Shown: positions 13,401 to 24,196 of the stretch, in pieces | Position numbering within the stretch: position 1 is the stretch's first letter | Layout of the letters: each line of letters opens with the position of its first letter | Position numbers and translations under genes: made by a program | From: Whalleya microplaca | Taxonomy: Eukaryota; Ascomycota; Sordariomycetes; Xylariales; Xylariaceae | Direction: 5' to 3' | DNA: 64,000 nucleotides | Assembly: GCA_022497155.1 (NCBI GenBank) | Contig: MU385710.1 | Location: 1,674,001 to 1,738,000 of the forward strand | Notes under the pieces: model-generated | Told to the model about the DNA's origin: nothing | Seen by the model: only the letters and a program-made list of their open reading frames with translations | The model's database searches: none

Positions 13401-13408
13401 TATATATG
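13401..13408 (+). promoter_or_regulatory. TATA-like box of the GH131 gene
   Basis: TATATATG about 140 bp upstream of the ATG, in a suitable place for initiation near the pyrimidine/A-rich 13430-13450 stretch. It is consistent with an inducible, TATA-containing promoter, common among fungal hydrolase genes. Confidence 0.5.
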
Positions 13409-13542
13409 AATCCTCAGTCCCTAGACTAGACTCAACATTGTTACACTTGAGATGCCCTTGATCATTCAATCTATTGGAGCTTCACCTGGACTATACATTC
13501 TTCTTCATATCTTGAGGTTTGCTCAGACACCATCTCTCCAAG

Positions 13543-14423
13543 ATGAAGGCTACTCTACTCACAACGCTTGCCCACATCGCGAGCGCAGCCGTCATTTGGG
13601 ACGGGCGATTCAACGACCTAGGCACAGCCGAGGATCTGAACAAATGGTCCTGGTCAAACCAAGTCGGACCATATCAGTACTACATACACGGGTCGGGGGC
13701 GGTGAACAAATACATCAACTTCTCGCCGGACTACAAGAACCCGGCGGACACGGTGTCGAAGCAGGGGGCCAAGTTCACGCTGGACAGCACGGCATTCTGG
13801 AACGGGCAGAACATGAGGCGCATCGAACTGATCCCGCAGACCAAGGCCGCTATCAACAGCGGCAAGGTGTTCTACCATTTCTCGATGAAGCGCACGGAAA
13901 CCAACGCCCCCAGCGTCAACCGCGAGCATCAGATTTGCTTCTTTGAGAGCCACTTTGTCGAAATGAAGTACGGTTGGATTTCTGGCGAGCAGGGCACCGA
14001 TAACCCGAATCTGCAGTTCATGGTCTCGCAGAACTCTAAGTGGAAGACGGAGTGGCTGCCCGAGGTCTGGCACAATATCGCTTTCGAGATTGTAAGTCTT
14101 TCGGTTCTCTCAGCACTCCACGCTGTGAAAAGATGCAGCAAGAACACTCTTTGTATGCAGGACAGCCTTCTGACCTTGATGATCTTATACAGGACTTCGG
14201 TAGTGGCTCTGTTGGCTTCTGGCACTCGGAAGGAGGCGACCCGCTCGAGCAGGTCGTCGCACCCGTGTCGACTTCGGCCTCGTCGAACGGCGCTGACTGG
14301 CATCTGGGTGTTCTGGAACTGCCACGGTCGGGGTACACGGACGCGAACGAAGACTTCTACTATTCTGGCGTTTATGTCGAAAATGGTGCAATTACCACTG
14401 AGATCGGTGGACCGGGTCAGTAA
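13543..14423 (+). CDS. Secreted glycoside hydrolase family 131 beta-glucanase
   Basis: Extracellular glucanase. Characterised GH131 enzymes act on beta-1,3/1,6- and beta-1,4-glucans. Two exons, 13543-14091 and 14193-14423, separated by a 101-nt GT-AG intron, give about 259 aa. The first ~17 residues (MKATLLTTLAHIASAA) are a signal peptide, and the GH131 domain starts directly at VIWDGRFNDLG. Other family-like segments are REHQICFFESHFVEMKYGW, VWHNIAFEIDFGSGSVGFWH (which spans the splice junction) and the ending EDFYYSGVYVENG. The protein is nearly all catalytic domain, with no cellulose-binding module or linker. Upstream in-frame codons to 13519 lack an earlier ATG, so 13543 is the start. It is convergent with the small secreted-protein gene at 14859. 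Function could be plant cell-wall attack or remodelling of the fungus's own wall. Confidence 0.9.
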
Positions 14424-14858
14424 CATCACTATACCTCTAATATCTATACTCTTCAGCTTATGCTAGCTTCATGAATGAACGTGACCTTTGCCGGAGTTTG
14501 GAAAAAATCAAGGAAGGGCCGTGGAATATAACGTCGTGGAGTTTTTGTAACTAGCTCAGCTTTTTCTGTACATATGGAGATCCTTCAAGCGTTTCAGTCT
14601 TTCCAGCTCGTACCTAAACCCCTAAACTCATGACAGAATACCTAGGGTTTCCATTACGCTCACCAAGAAAAATACTACTCAGACCGCCGGCGTAGAGACA
14701 CCATGGATTACTCCTGAGCCACTTCCAAAACCTCTCTCCTGAAGAAAGTACAGGCTAATTTTCACACATCTCCCCAACATACAATAGACCTCACTCCCTC
14801 CATCCATCCATCTCAACTCAACCACACCAACCCCCTCCCCCTCCCCCTCCCCGTTCTC
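14424..14858. other. Intergenic, convergent gene ends
   Basis: 435 bp between the 3' ends of the GH131 gene and the small secreted-protein gene. There is a pyrimidine-rich tract at about 14790-14860 and no gene. Confidence 0.6.
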
Positions 14859-15266
14859 CTAACCATCAGTACAACTCCCCAAAATCGTAACCACCTCTCC
14901 CGGGATGGGACCCCTCGAGACATCCCACGACGTGTACCCGCCCCAATAGAAGCACACGTCGCGGCTCTCCGTGCAGAACCGGTAGTCGCAGCTGCTGGTG
15001 AAGCTGCTGCTCGACTTCGAGCCCGAGTCCGAGCTTGCGCCGTCCGACGAAGGGGCGGGCGTCGGTGATGGCACGGCCGACATGGCCGCCGCCACCGCCG
15101 CGGATACCACCGCCGCGTCCGTGTTCCATGGCTCCGGTGCCCCCGTCCACGTTGCCGCGCTGCCGGGGGACGTGGGGGTTGCGCCTGGGGACTGTGGGAG
15201 GGCGAGCGTCGTGGGGGTGGTTAGGAGGAAGAGGCCGAGGGCCAGAGATTGGGTGAGGATTTTCAT
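14859..15266 (-). CDS. Small secreted Ser/Pro/Ala-rich protein with four C-terminal cysteines
   Basis: Single-exon ORF of 135 aa with no family I recognise. The first ~22 residues (MKILTQSLALGLFLLTTPTT, then LA) are a clear signal peptide. Next comes a low-complexity Pro/Thr/Ser/Ala segment (~residues 24-88) likely to be O-glycosylated, then a compact C-terminal region of about 45 residues with four Cys: CDYRFC, then a Cys in DVCFYWGG, and the last Cys three residues from the end (C-TDG). There is no GPI-anchor-like hydrophobic tail. Secretion, small size and paired cysteines fit a wall-associated or effector-like protein, but function is unknown. It is convergent with GH131. The minus-strand frame is GC-rich and well bounded, and I see no intron. 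Confidence 0.75.
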   Translation of the reverse strand: MKILTQSLALGLFLLTTPTTLALPQSPGATPTSPGSAATWTGAPEPWNTDAAVVSAAVAAAMSAVPSPTPAPSSDGASSDSGSKSSSSFTSSCDYRFCTESRDVCFYWGGYTSWDVSRGPIPGEVVTILGSCTDG

Positions 15267-16239
15267 GGTCGAGGTTGGATGGTTTTGCGTGAGTGCGTAG
15301 GTGGATAGATGGATGAGTTGAGGCTAGGTGTTTGGGTTGGATTTATGGTTTACAGGAGTACAAGTGGCCGGGATAACTCTCAAGGTGGCTGGTGGGTATG
15401 GTGATAGGCACATGTAGTATCTCACCTACGGGATCCAACGGCATGTCGCCTTCTTTATACACATGTGTGCTCAGGTGTGAGCGAGTGTTCCCCCTTGCCC
15501 GGCTCAGCCCGGCGAGCAACGTTGAACAGCAGGTTGAGCAGACTCATCTGCTTAGAGAGGTATACTTTGTTTGTTTGCTTTGCCCCTCTCATGAGACTCG
15601 ATCTCGTTCCAGATTCGCTACGAGGGTTGCTGCCGCTGCTTTGTCCCTGTCCTACGGTGATCAGGACTCGGCGACTTACCGATGCAGTATCATTGTTGGC
15701 TATGGTGGCAGCACAGCGCCTTGCCCGAACGACGTCGGCAATTTGATATGCCATGTCTGGAACGGGTCGGCTTGTTACACGGAGTCAGATTTTTATATCT
15801 TGCGGTAGCCAAGACCGAAAGTTGGCTGGTGTTTGTCATGGACTGAACGGGGAGGCTGTCTGAAGAGGGGGAGATATCTCCTTCCTGTCCTGTTAGAGGC
15901 TCGCATGCATTTAATATTGGCACTGCTTGCATATGCATATCGTACATGTATTGAGTGAGATATCTCGATCTAGCCTCAGCCGTACCAAATGGGGACATGA
16001 CTTGAGACTTCCAACGCTGTGTGACATCATACCACAACAGCACTTCTCATACAGGTTTGCGATGCAATATCGCGGTTCAAGATATAACTAAACAGAATAT
16101 ATCTGGTGTTGAATCTTTAGTCGTAAACGGAAGAAACAACCCGTATCTAACACGAATATAGGTAGGAAGCTTGTATTTCAAGAGAGCCTGGCTTGCCTCT
16201 CACTCTCTAGCACAGGTAGAATACCTACACCAGGATCGT
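15267..16239. other. Intergenic region, no supported gene
   Basis: About 970 bp between two minus-strand genes. A 138-codon plus-strand frame at 15392-15808 has no recognisable domain and overlaps a comparable frame on the other strand. I do not call it. Confidence 0.5.
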
Positions 16240-17084
16240 TTAAAGGCTAGCCTTGAGCATCCTATTAGCAGCCTTCACAAGGAGAGTCACCCAGCAAGCC
16301 ATTCCCGCATTCCAGACTATGGTTCTAACCGGCGCGAACTTGCGATTGTCCTGCAGTCGCACATAGATTATGTTGTAGAATACGCGGCTAACCAGATAGC
16401 TCGACGCGAGCAAGTTGATAGTCCTGACCGGAACGCCAGCGACATTAGATGCGATGACGGCACCAATGAAAACCGGCAGAGATTCCTGTCCATTTGCGGC
16501 CGCTGCCTCGCATCGGAGCACGCGGTTTTTGATCTGCATACACAACATTGTTAGCATCATGACGCGTTCTATTGACACAGAGATGCTCGAGGCTGGAGAT
16601 ATAGGTACCTACGTCATGTAGAGCAGAACAATAGCGCCATGTAGTTCTGTGGCACCAACAGTCGCCCCCATCATGTGGTACATGTGCAGCTTATAAATCC
16701 GAGTGTGTGCTGGGATACTCACCTTCTTATCCATTTTCTCGTTGTTCTTGATCTGATCCTGGAACGCTCGCGGGTTCGCTAGATCGTAGGAGTCGTGGCC
16801 GAGATACTTACCATAGGTAGACGGGGCCAAGGCTAACAGTACCGCTGCCGGAATCTACCTAGCATAGTTAGCTACTTCGAATGCATATCACAGTAGGTAT
16901 GTAACAACAGAACCCGTCAAGGCACTATATGCAGCCTAAGTGTTGGAGGCCAGTCGCTCATGCCACCTGAGAATGAGGTTCAAGTCGGTATAAGACAATA
17001 TGTGGAAATCGACCACGTCATAGAGAGCGTTGCGCTTACAGCATAGAACGAGTAGTTCTTGGACAGATCGAGAAATGAACCCAT
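16240..17084 (-). CDS. MAPEG-family membrane protein
   Basis: Small membrane protein of the MAPEG family (membrane-associated eicosanoid/glutathione metabolism; microsomal glutathione-transferase-like). Three exons: 17040-17084, 16723-16854 and 16240-16533, total about 156 aa, the usual MAPEG length. All junctions are phase 0. Introns are 185 nt and 189 nt, long for this window, which is why no single frame shows the gene. The N-terminus MGSFLDLSKNYSFYA leads into a helix at IPAAVLLALAPSTYG. The family-diagnostic segment KNRVLRCEAAAANGQESLPV follows, then three hydrophobic segments ending in WNAGMACWVTLLVKAAN. A small extra exon inside the second intron (16609-16700) is possible but would break the common MAPEG spacing. 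Substrate is unknown; likely in ER or another internal membrane. Confidence 0.8.
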
Positions 17085-17620
17085 ATTGATTCGATGAAAT
17101 ATACAATATTTTATGGCGACAACTTCGTATAAATATTGAAAATGGCAGTTTTCAAGAGTACGCAATGACAAGCGTCGTTCATGAAAGGAGCAATCCAGGT
17201 TAAGGCAAAGAAGGATTAGTAAACATTATACTAAGACTTCAATTAATGCATATTCGGCTGGTCTTGACTTTCAGGCACCCTCACCTGGTACGAAGCTTAT
17301 TCATAGTTGAACTTTTTATTGAACCAGGGTCGGAACAGGGGTTAAATGATTGGGTTACAGACCTCACGCATTGCGATTTTATCAATAGTACTAACGACGT
17401 AGACACTTGATTCAGATATATCTCTATGTAGAAACTGACAACATTTTTTTACTCCCTGCTAACTTCAACATCATCATCATCATAATTCCTTCTCAGTCTT
17501 ACCAGCAAGTTAACATGCCATCAACACTAGCGTGTCCTCTCTATGACTCAACCCGTTAAGTGGAAAGGTGTATTGATACATTAGATATTAATAATGGGAA
17601 GGTCGTCGAGTGGTCGACCT
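17085..17620. other. Intergenic region, no gene seen
   Basis: About 540 bp of moderately AT-rich DNA between the MAPEG 5' end and the 3' end of the next minus-strand gene. I recognise no gene or repeat in it. Confidence 0.6.
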
Positions 17621-18304
17621 TCATGGGAAGACTTGGGTGATATCAACCGCCTCACAAGTGGGGTTGTGAGGAGGCAGAGTCTGAGCCCATCCAACAGACT
17701 GGTAATAATAACCAGTGAAGTATTGCCAACAGACGAACCACTGATATATTGCCTTTCCTTCACCATTAGGGGAGGGGTTCTGTCCTGGAACGAACGTCGA
17801 GTCGTCATAGTAGCTGTAAGCAAACAACTTGCCATCTGCGTCGAACCCAAGCGAGGTACCGCCACTGACAGAGCCAAGACCGAACATTGGCGCAGCAATG
17901 TTACTGTTCTGCTGGTATTGGAAGTTTATGGTCTGAGGTAGGTCACTCTGGGTATCATTGATGTTTATAGGGAGGTGCCATGAGACAACCCCGACATTGC
18001 TTCCTCCCACCTGGGTGGACCCGGTGTAGTTGAAATAGTACTCGTATGAGTAGCCACTGGGCTGTGGCCCTTCAGCATAACACAAGCCCTCGATGGCAGC
18101 CCCGGCGTGACAAGACGCAGCGTAGCCTATCCGAAGTGTTAGTTCGCAGCAAAAATTTTCTCGAGATCGTGACGACGACTAACCATCAATGGTGCTGTTG
18201 CTTTGACCAGTTATATGGAGGTAGAACGGACCATCCTGACTGGTGTCTTGAGCAGACACTGAAGCCACCAGGCCGAGAAGTACAGAGGGCAAATAGAACC
18301 TCAT
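17621..18304 (-). CDS. Secreted protein of unknown function, four cysteines, N-glycosylation sites
   Basis: Two exons, 18184-18304 and 17621-18126, joined by a 57-nt GT-AG intron, give about 208 aa. The first 18 residues (MRFYLPSVLLGLVASVSA) are a signal peptide. The mature start GPFYLHITGQSNSTIDG joins YAASCHAGAAIEGLCY across the splice. By eye this resembles a group of small fungal secreted proteins with an FxLxITG...CHAGAAIEGLC N-terminus whose role is not established. Four Cys (two near the N-terminus, two near the C-terminus) suggest two disulfides. N-glycosylation sequons occur at NST, NYT and NDT. The middle is rich in Tyr, Gly and Asn, and there is no GPI signal. A CCAAT/TATA pair lies about 125 bp upstream. 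Enzyme activity cannot be inferred. Confidence 0.82.
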
Positions 18305-18424
18305 GATGATGCTGGTGGGGTTCAGTAAGTCTTGATGTATATTAGTGAAGTCAATGAAATAGTTGGGTTATGTGTCTTGGCTTTTCGTAGCTGATGTTGA
18401 TCCGCATAGGTGGGCAGGGCCACT

Positions 18425-18439
18425 TATTTATATAATTGG
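18425..18439 (-). promoter_or_regulatory. CCAAT box abutting a TATA box of the secreted-protein gene
   Basis: On the minus strand the sequence reads GCCAATTATATAAATAAG, with a CCAAT pentamer directly followed by TATATAAATA, about 120-130 bp upstream of the ATG at 18304. A strong TATA box fits an inducible, highly expressed secreted-protein gene. Regulation is inferred. Confidence 0.6.
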
Positions 18440-21095
18440 CAACCGCTCTCTCTACACTGGGTACTTTCTAGGCTAATTACTAAGTAGCTGAGACTCGTTG
18501 CTGCTTGCTTACCACCTGCCACCTGCCCACCGAAGGAATGACGGTGATCGTCATGAGAAGGTGGGGATATACAGATGGCTGGCGGAAGGGTAGGGACAGA
18601 GCGGAGACATATCGGTGTTACCGTGCGAACGGCGCCGACGGGACGGAAAACCCTTCCCCATCAGCCCGTACGTTCTCTACCCACTACCAAAGGTAGCTAT
18701 TCTCCTACAAATGCCATGTAGCTGTATATACAGTACTGTTCACGTAGGCAGTAGTATCACAAAATACTTGAGATCGGAAATCGGGGAGTTATTATTACAG
18801 TAAACCAGTGGAATGGATTGGCGCACCAACTTCTCGTATATGCAATGCTACGCCGTAAAGACTGCTAACTGACCGACAATCGCTCCCGTCAGTCATGGAC
18901 TCATCTAGCAAACACAATCAACACGGCGATAAACTAAGCCAAGATGATCTTGGCACTAGCAACAGCAGAGGTTGGGTTAAGCTTTGGAATCCTATAAATG
19001 CAGGTCACATCGCATAGAGTGTATATATCTCGTATTTACCAAAAATTGAAGCAGCTGACCTGCAGATATGGCTTTTGGCACGCACTTTTGCTACTAGGCT
19101 TATTATCCAATCGCCTATCAGTAATTAAGCCACTTCTTAGAGAGCTGGATTCATGTTGATCCCAAGCGTCACAGTATTTGAAGAGCGGACGGAACATAGT
19201 ATTACGATGTCACAGGAGAATGCGAGCTCATAGTCTAATCCGGACATGTACATCCGTCTAACAATAAATGGTTGGCCAAAGGCAAGCATGCAAATCAATA
19301 AGGCCCTGGAGGCGAGCAAATGGGAGAGCTCAGCTCCAGGTGATAAGCTGTCAGATCTCATTGAGATCACTCTACATGCACCTCTTACATACGCATATGT
19401 AACAAAGATCCAGCCACTGACATCATATTTGTATACGCCGGCTTGATTGGGCTGACACCATCATCACCCCTTCGTCAAAATATTGATTAAAAAATCACTC
19501 GAGTTCGGATAGACTAACATCAACCCAACAACCATGTCATGAGACTCGTTCTATGGTCATAAATACGGTCAACATCGTGATACTATCGTCGTCACCGTAA
19601 AGGGAGGCAGCTGCAGGAACAGGTAATACCCTCGGAAGAAAATACTTTCTCATTTGCGAGGCGATTTAAGTTCTGTTATATCTACACGAGAGCTCTAGAA
19701 CCTCACACGCTTCTATTATGGGACCGCCTTCGCATGGACAGCTCCTAGCCATTGAGGTGAAGGGGGATGATACGCACCAAAAACAAGCATCTAATGCTAA
19801 TCAACACAAATTATATGCGTGACATACCTTGCCGAAGCGCTTTTGAAGTCTGCTCGGGGATCTGGCTTTACAAGAGGCCTGTTATGTCTCTTATCGTAAA
19901 GAGGCTAATAATGCCAGTGACGTAGCAACAATGCTGTAGTGCTATCAAGTGTAGGATCCTACCTCTTGTCTTTGGTTTGTCACTCATTTTGATAAGCATG
20001 GCAAAATTCTAGCCGTTCCCATACAGATATCATAGTACATCCATGAGTGAGTCTCTCGAGATATATCAATGTTCATATGGGAACGTTCACCAAGGTCTCC
20101 AATCGAATGCATACCTCCCCTCCATGAATTATCATGTACACTCGGTTAAGCTTAGACACTAGCTCAATATCAGAGCTATATTATTACTAGGGTTTCAATA
20201 CGTTCTTGAAATTCTAATCCATAATATCTGGTTCATAGCGTGGAAATCATACACAATATTCTGCGAGGGGCAAAGAGAGTTTGCAGCCGCATATCAACGC
20301 CCTAGTGCTACGACGCCTGTGGAAAATACACTATCTAGAGAGATTGAAAGAAGAGTTATATTATCATTGGAATTGACGTGGTTATATTATTGCTATTGAG
20401 TGGTCCTCTATTTGTATTACTCTCTTTCATTCTGTGTGGCTATATTGCTCTATACCCCCTATGCTAAGATGTCGGGTGGAATAGTAACTGTTTCCCTCAA
20501 TGCCTAGTCTGGGGAAAGATGGCAGCGCTATATGTTGACTAGCTTGACGTCTTTATAAGATAGCTTAGGTAGTTCAAGTTCTCTCTATATTGAAGTAAGA
20601 GAGTTAGCTCAGGGTTTTTTGCGCGAAGGCGACACTCCTGTGCTTCTTTTCCGTAAGATATTGGCGTATATAAGTAAAGACATTTGAGTTTTAGACTGTA
20701 TATGTTTAACCATTAGATCTCGCTCACTCCCACCTTCCACATATACAGACTTTTATAAATATCCGAGACTTCCCTAGCTGAGTAAACCCTACGTTCGGTT
20801 TCCTTAGATGACACGTAGCATCGCTGCTTCCGTTGACGATGATAATATATGAACTTGCAATGGAAGGAACACATGGCAAGTAGTAATTGTATTTCGACCA
20901 ATTCCCAAATATCCGTAGACAAAACAAGCCTGTCTAATGCACTTCACTCTTGACTTGTTTCTCTCAAGCATACATTCTGTGAATTGGTATTATTTCCATA
21001 TACGTATCGTTGGGCTCCGAACACACCGGTTCAGTCATATATTTCCTTTCAATCAGAAGTTACCGCTTGCTGGCTAGTCATTTGAACTCAACACA
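18440..21095. other. Gene-free AT-rich intergenic region
   Basis: About 2.7 kb without a supportable gene. Frames here are under 80 codons and show no domain or splice consistency. A TATATAAG sequence near 20666 precedes the next plus-strand gene by roughly 430 bp and could belong to its promoter if the 5' leader is long. Confidence 0.5.
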
Positions 21096-22879
21096 ATGCT
21101 TCGCTTCTCACGCAATAGCAAGTCTTCCGAAATGCGTCGTTCAGCAACCGCTAAGACGTCGTCTTCGTCTGGAAGCGGGAATGACACACTCGGAGAGATA
21201 AAAGTCAAGAAAGCTCCTTTTCGCAAACGTCTTATAGGAAGACTCAATCTCAGAAGGTCCTTCTCAGCCCCAGGACCCATGCGCAAAAGATTCCATGAGA
21301 AGCGGCCATTCCAGCTTCGGAAGAGTATCGGTTACCTTTCGTCATCCCTGAGAGGTCGGCGTGCTCCTGCTCCCTCCCCCGTTGACAGCGAAGTTCAAAG
21401 CCAACAGTCGTCTGCAATACGGAAGAGCATTGACACCATCTCGTCGTCTATCAGGCGAAAACGTTGTTCTCTGGGTGCTTGGTCATACGAGGTCCGGGAA
21501 CGACGCTTTGCCACAATCCCGTCTTATTGGTCGCCCGCGTCATTCCGCAGTTCAACAAAGCGCCCGAGAAGACGCTGTAGCTTATTGTATCATTCCGAAT
21601 CATCATCTGGATGCGATTCGGCCCCTCCCCAGCTGCCCGGTCTGGACGAGATTATAGCGAGAACTTCAACTGAAAGCAAGCTATCCACCGGGGAAACGAT
21701 CGGACAGCATTCTTGTAGCATGAGCATCTTTGATGGACTCGATGGTACATCAGGCGAGAAAGGACATGGTAAGAATAATTTCATTCGTCCTGAATATAAG
21801 CCCCTTGGCCCTTCTCTTGTATTTCATGTTCTATGATCGCAACAAAACCAAGGTCTACATGTCGAACTAGCTAGAGGATGATGATAAGCAAGTTGAAGTG
21901 ATCCGCATACAATAAGATATGCCGGTTCAAACGAGCACCAAAACCTAGCGGTTTAGCAACTCCCACCTTCGTCCTAAACTAAGGCTCTATATGCCTGGCT
22001 GCTGGGCATTCTACATTATTTCCATGCTTGCGGCTATTATCATCGACAAGGGCAATGGGAATATTACTGATCGAAGGTACTCGGATAGGAAATTTGCCGC
22101 TTCGTCTCAAGCATCGCAACTCCGCGATTTCTAGTCGACACGGCGAAACGGAGACTATTCGCCTCTCCAACATCGTGGAGTCACGAGAGTTGGATCGGGG
22201 CAACGTAGCACACGAGGACAAGCTGGGAGGCGTGGACGACACAAGCTCTCAACAGAATGCCAATCTCAATGACACAGCGGAGACTTCGAAAGTTCCCAAG
22301 GAATGGATAGACCACATCCTAGAAACGTCTAGTGCAACGCGAAGCTCAGTACCCAAGATACGTCTCCACACGAGTGACCCTGAAGTATTGGACAAAATCG
22401 CATCCTTGCGCCTCACGCGCATGATGCAATCCTGTCAACCCGATACCAAAAGGTCAGAATGCCAGCCCAATCCTCCCGTTACAAAGCGCGAAAAGTTGCC
22501 GGAGATGTTTGACACATTAGAAGCCCTCACGAGTTACATTAGGTTGTGTGCAGATGTCGACAGAAGAGAAAGCAAGAAGGTAGTCACAATGACTGAAGAT
22601 TCGTGGTGGCCTCCCACGGATGATCTTGACTACGAGTTTGAACTGCTCCGATCTAAGGGTTATATCCCCAGACACAGAACTGAGGATTCCGTGTCGTCGT
22701 TGAACACTAATGACATGAAACATATTCGAAGGCTTACGGACGAGGACAGCCTGGTGACGACGGTGGATCCAGGGTTGACAGACGATGATCAAGAACTGTC
22801 CGATGAGTCGATCGATTCGTTTCTTAAGGAAAAGGGGGATATTGAAGTTGCATCGCGGATGATAGGGTGCGTTCTTTGA
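21096..22879 (+). CDS. Basic, Ser-rich fungal protein of unknown function (two-exon model)
   Basis: I do not recognise this protein. Exon 1 starts at ATG 21096 (MLRFSRNSKSSEMRRS) and probably ends at the GTAAGA donor after 21768. The downstream frame to 22879 has no upstream ATG of its own, so I treat it as exon 2. In-frame acceptors end at 21983 or 22076, giving about 522 or 491 aa; the choice is unsettled. The N-terminal half is strongly basic and Ser-rich with near-repeated segments (FQLRKSIGYLSSSLRGRR and SAIRKSIDTISSSIRRKR), suggesting amphipathic or phosphorylated motifs. The C-terminal half is acidic and includes EALTSYIRLCADVDRRESKK and SWWPPTDDLDYEFELLRSKG, the most domain-like portion. 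There is no signal peptide or membrane helix. It may be two adjacent or broken genes. Confidence 0.55.
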
Positions 22880-23572
22880 ACTGTACAGATTGGTCTGACG
22901 GGTTGCATGATTTTACCTTACGAGGACTCTCCTTTCTTTCAAATTGTAGTTTTACTGGCGTAAACAACACTCTTTCCGATGTTGTTGCTGGCGCTCATGG
23001 TACCCGCTAGGTACATATGGGGTTGGTTTGATGAGTAGGTCAATAGAGAAGTCATTCATTACATCGATTGCCAGGCAAGCCTGTGGGACGAGGGTATCAT
23101 GAAGCCGAGAGCATCAAGCTGTGAACCGTCATTCTCTTGACTCCTTAGATTGTAAATCTATAGGACGTATTCAAGATATCCTTCTCAGAAAAACGACTCA
23201 TAACATGATTTAGTAGCTTTCAATATTGTTAATCTGAACATGGATGATATATACTTACGGCAGGGAGTTATTAGTTGAGGTCCAAGGACCGTCTTGGGAC
23301 GCCTATCATGATTGGCGTCGTATCGATAACTCTTGCTAGCGACGACCAGCTGCCATCAACTGCCGACTAAGAACGTCATCAATCTCAACCCACCACCACC
23401 ACCGGACCGGACATACCTAGGTTAGGTACTATCCAAGCTCAAGCAAGCTCTCACAGTCAACCTCCACGGCCTACATTCTATAGTAGAATCCCCGCTGCTC
23501 TCTCCCTTCCTCCACCCTTTCCCTCTTCAGCAAGGCTCCCCAAACCCCTCCCGGTGGCCCCCCACTCCCAAG
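22880..23572. other. Intergenic region and promoter of the DUF1770-like gene
   Basis: About 690 bp with no gene. It contains a CCTAGGTTAGGTA word near 23415, of the kind also seen in other promoters here, and a C-rich leader just before 23573. Confidence 0.55.
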
Positions 23573-24196
23573 ATGGCAGACAGCAGCAGCCTCCCGACGC
23601 AAATCGCCGAGACGATCCAAACAGCGCACGTGAACCGGCACCCGTCGCCCACACACGACGCGAACCCGTCGACGGCGGCGTCCTCGCGCCAGCCCGTGCG
23701 CGTGCGCTCCGCGAAAACGCCCTTCCGCCGGCGGCAGTCCGACTTCAGCCTCGACGGCGACGAGGAGGCCGACGACGATAACGAGAGCGAGATCCCCGTC
23801 AGCGTGCTCCGCCCGCGCCCGCGCAACCGCAGTTTCCCGCCCATGCCGGATCTCAGGTTCGAGCAGAGCTATCTGCATAGTCTGGAGAAGGCGGATACGT
23901 GGGGGAAGGTCTTGTGGGTTACGGTGCGGGATCAGGTGAGTTTATTAGTTTGCTCGTTAGGTCGAGCCGGAGAGGGAGGGACAGGAAGAGAGAGAGACAG
24001 AGAGGGTGAGGCTAATTGGAGTATCTAGATGATGATGCCCTTCGCACAGGGCGTACTCTATAACCTCGCGATCTGCGGGTGGCAGCACTGGAACCGGAAC
24101 GCGCAGATGAGCGGGAACTCGGCCGGCGCGCGGATACGGCGGTGGTGGTACCAGGTGAACAAGTGGCCGTTACCTGAGCGGGCGAAGAAGGCGTGA
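23573..24196 (+). CDS. DUF1770-like fungal protein
   Basis: Two exons, 23573-23935 and 24029-24196, with a 93-nt GT-AG intron and a phase 0 junction, give about 176 aa. The N-terminal half is polar and low-complexity with an acidic run (DGDEEADDDNESE). The conserved-looking part starts at RPRNRSFPPMPDLRFEQSYL and continues through KADTWGKVLWVTVRDQ across the intron to MMMPFAQGVLYNLAICGWQ, then a Trp/Arg-rich tail. This layout, with PDLRFEQSYL followed by a short hydrophobic segment, matches fungal proteins annotated DUF1770. The hydrophobic stretch could be one membrane helix. No function is known. It is convergent with the chromatin-factor gene at 24692. Confidence 0.82.

Larger units (their letters stand above)
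12814..13542. other. Intergenic region and GH131 promoter
   Basis: No gene seen between the sugar transporter stop and the GH131 start. The last 160 bp carry a perfect 14-bp palindrome and a TATA-like element, both listed separately. An out-of-frame ATG at 13452 would open a short upstream frame overlapping the GH131 start. Confidence 0.6.

Noticed and set aside
13452..13946. 164-codon plus-strand frame overlapping the GH131 start
   Set aside because: Out of frame with the GH131 exon, which has a signal peptide and family motifs; at most a short upstream ORF.
15392..15808. 138-codon plus-strand frame with several cysteines
   Set aside because: No signal peptide or domain, and an overlapping frame of similar length exists on the other strand; not enough support.
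16609..16830. 73-codon minus-strand frame taken as a separate gene
   Set aside because: Its N-terminal part is exon 2 of the MAPEG gene and its C-terminal part reads into the second intron past a clear GTGAGT donor.
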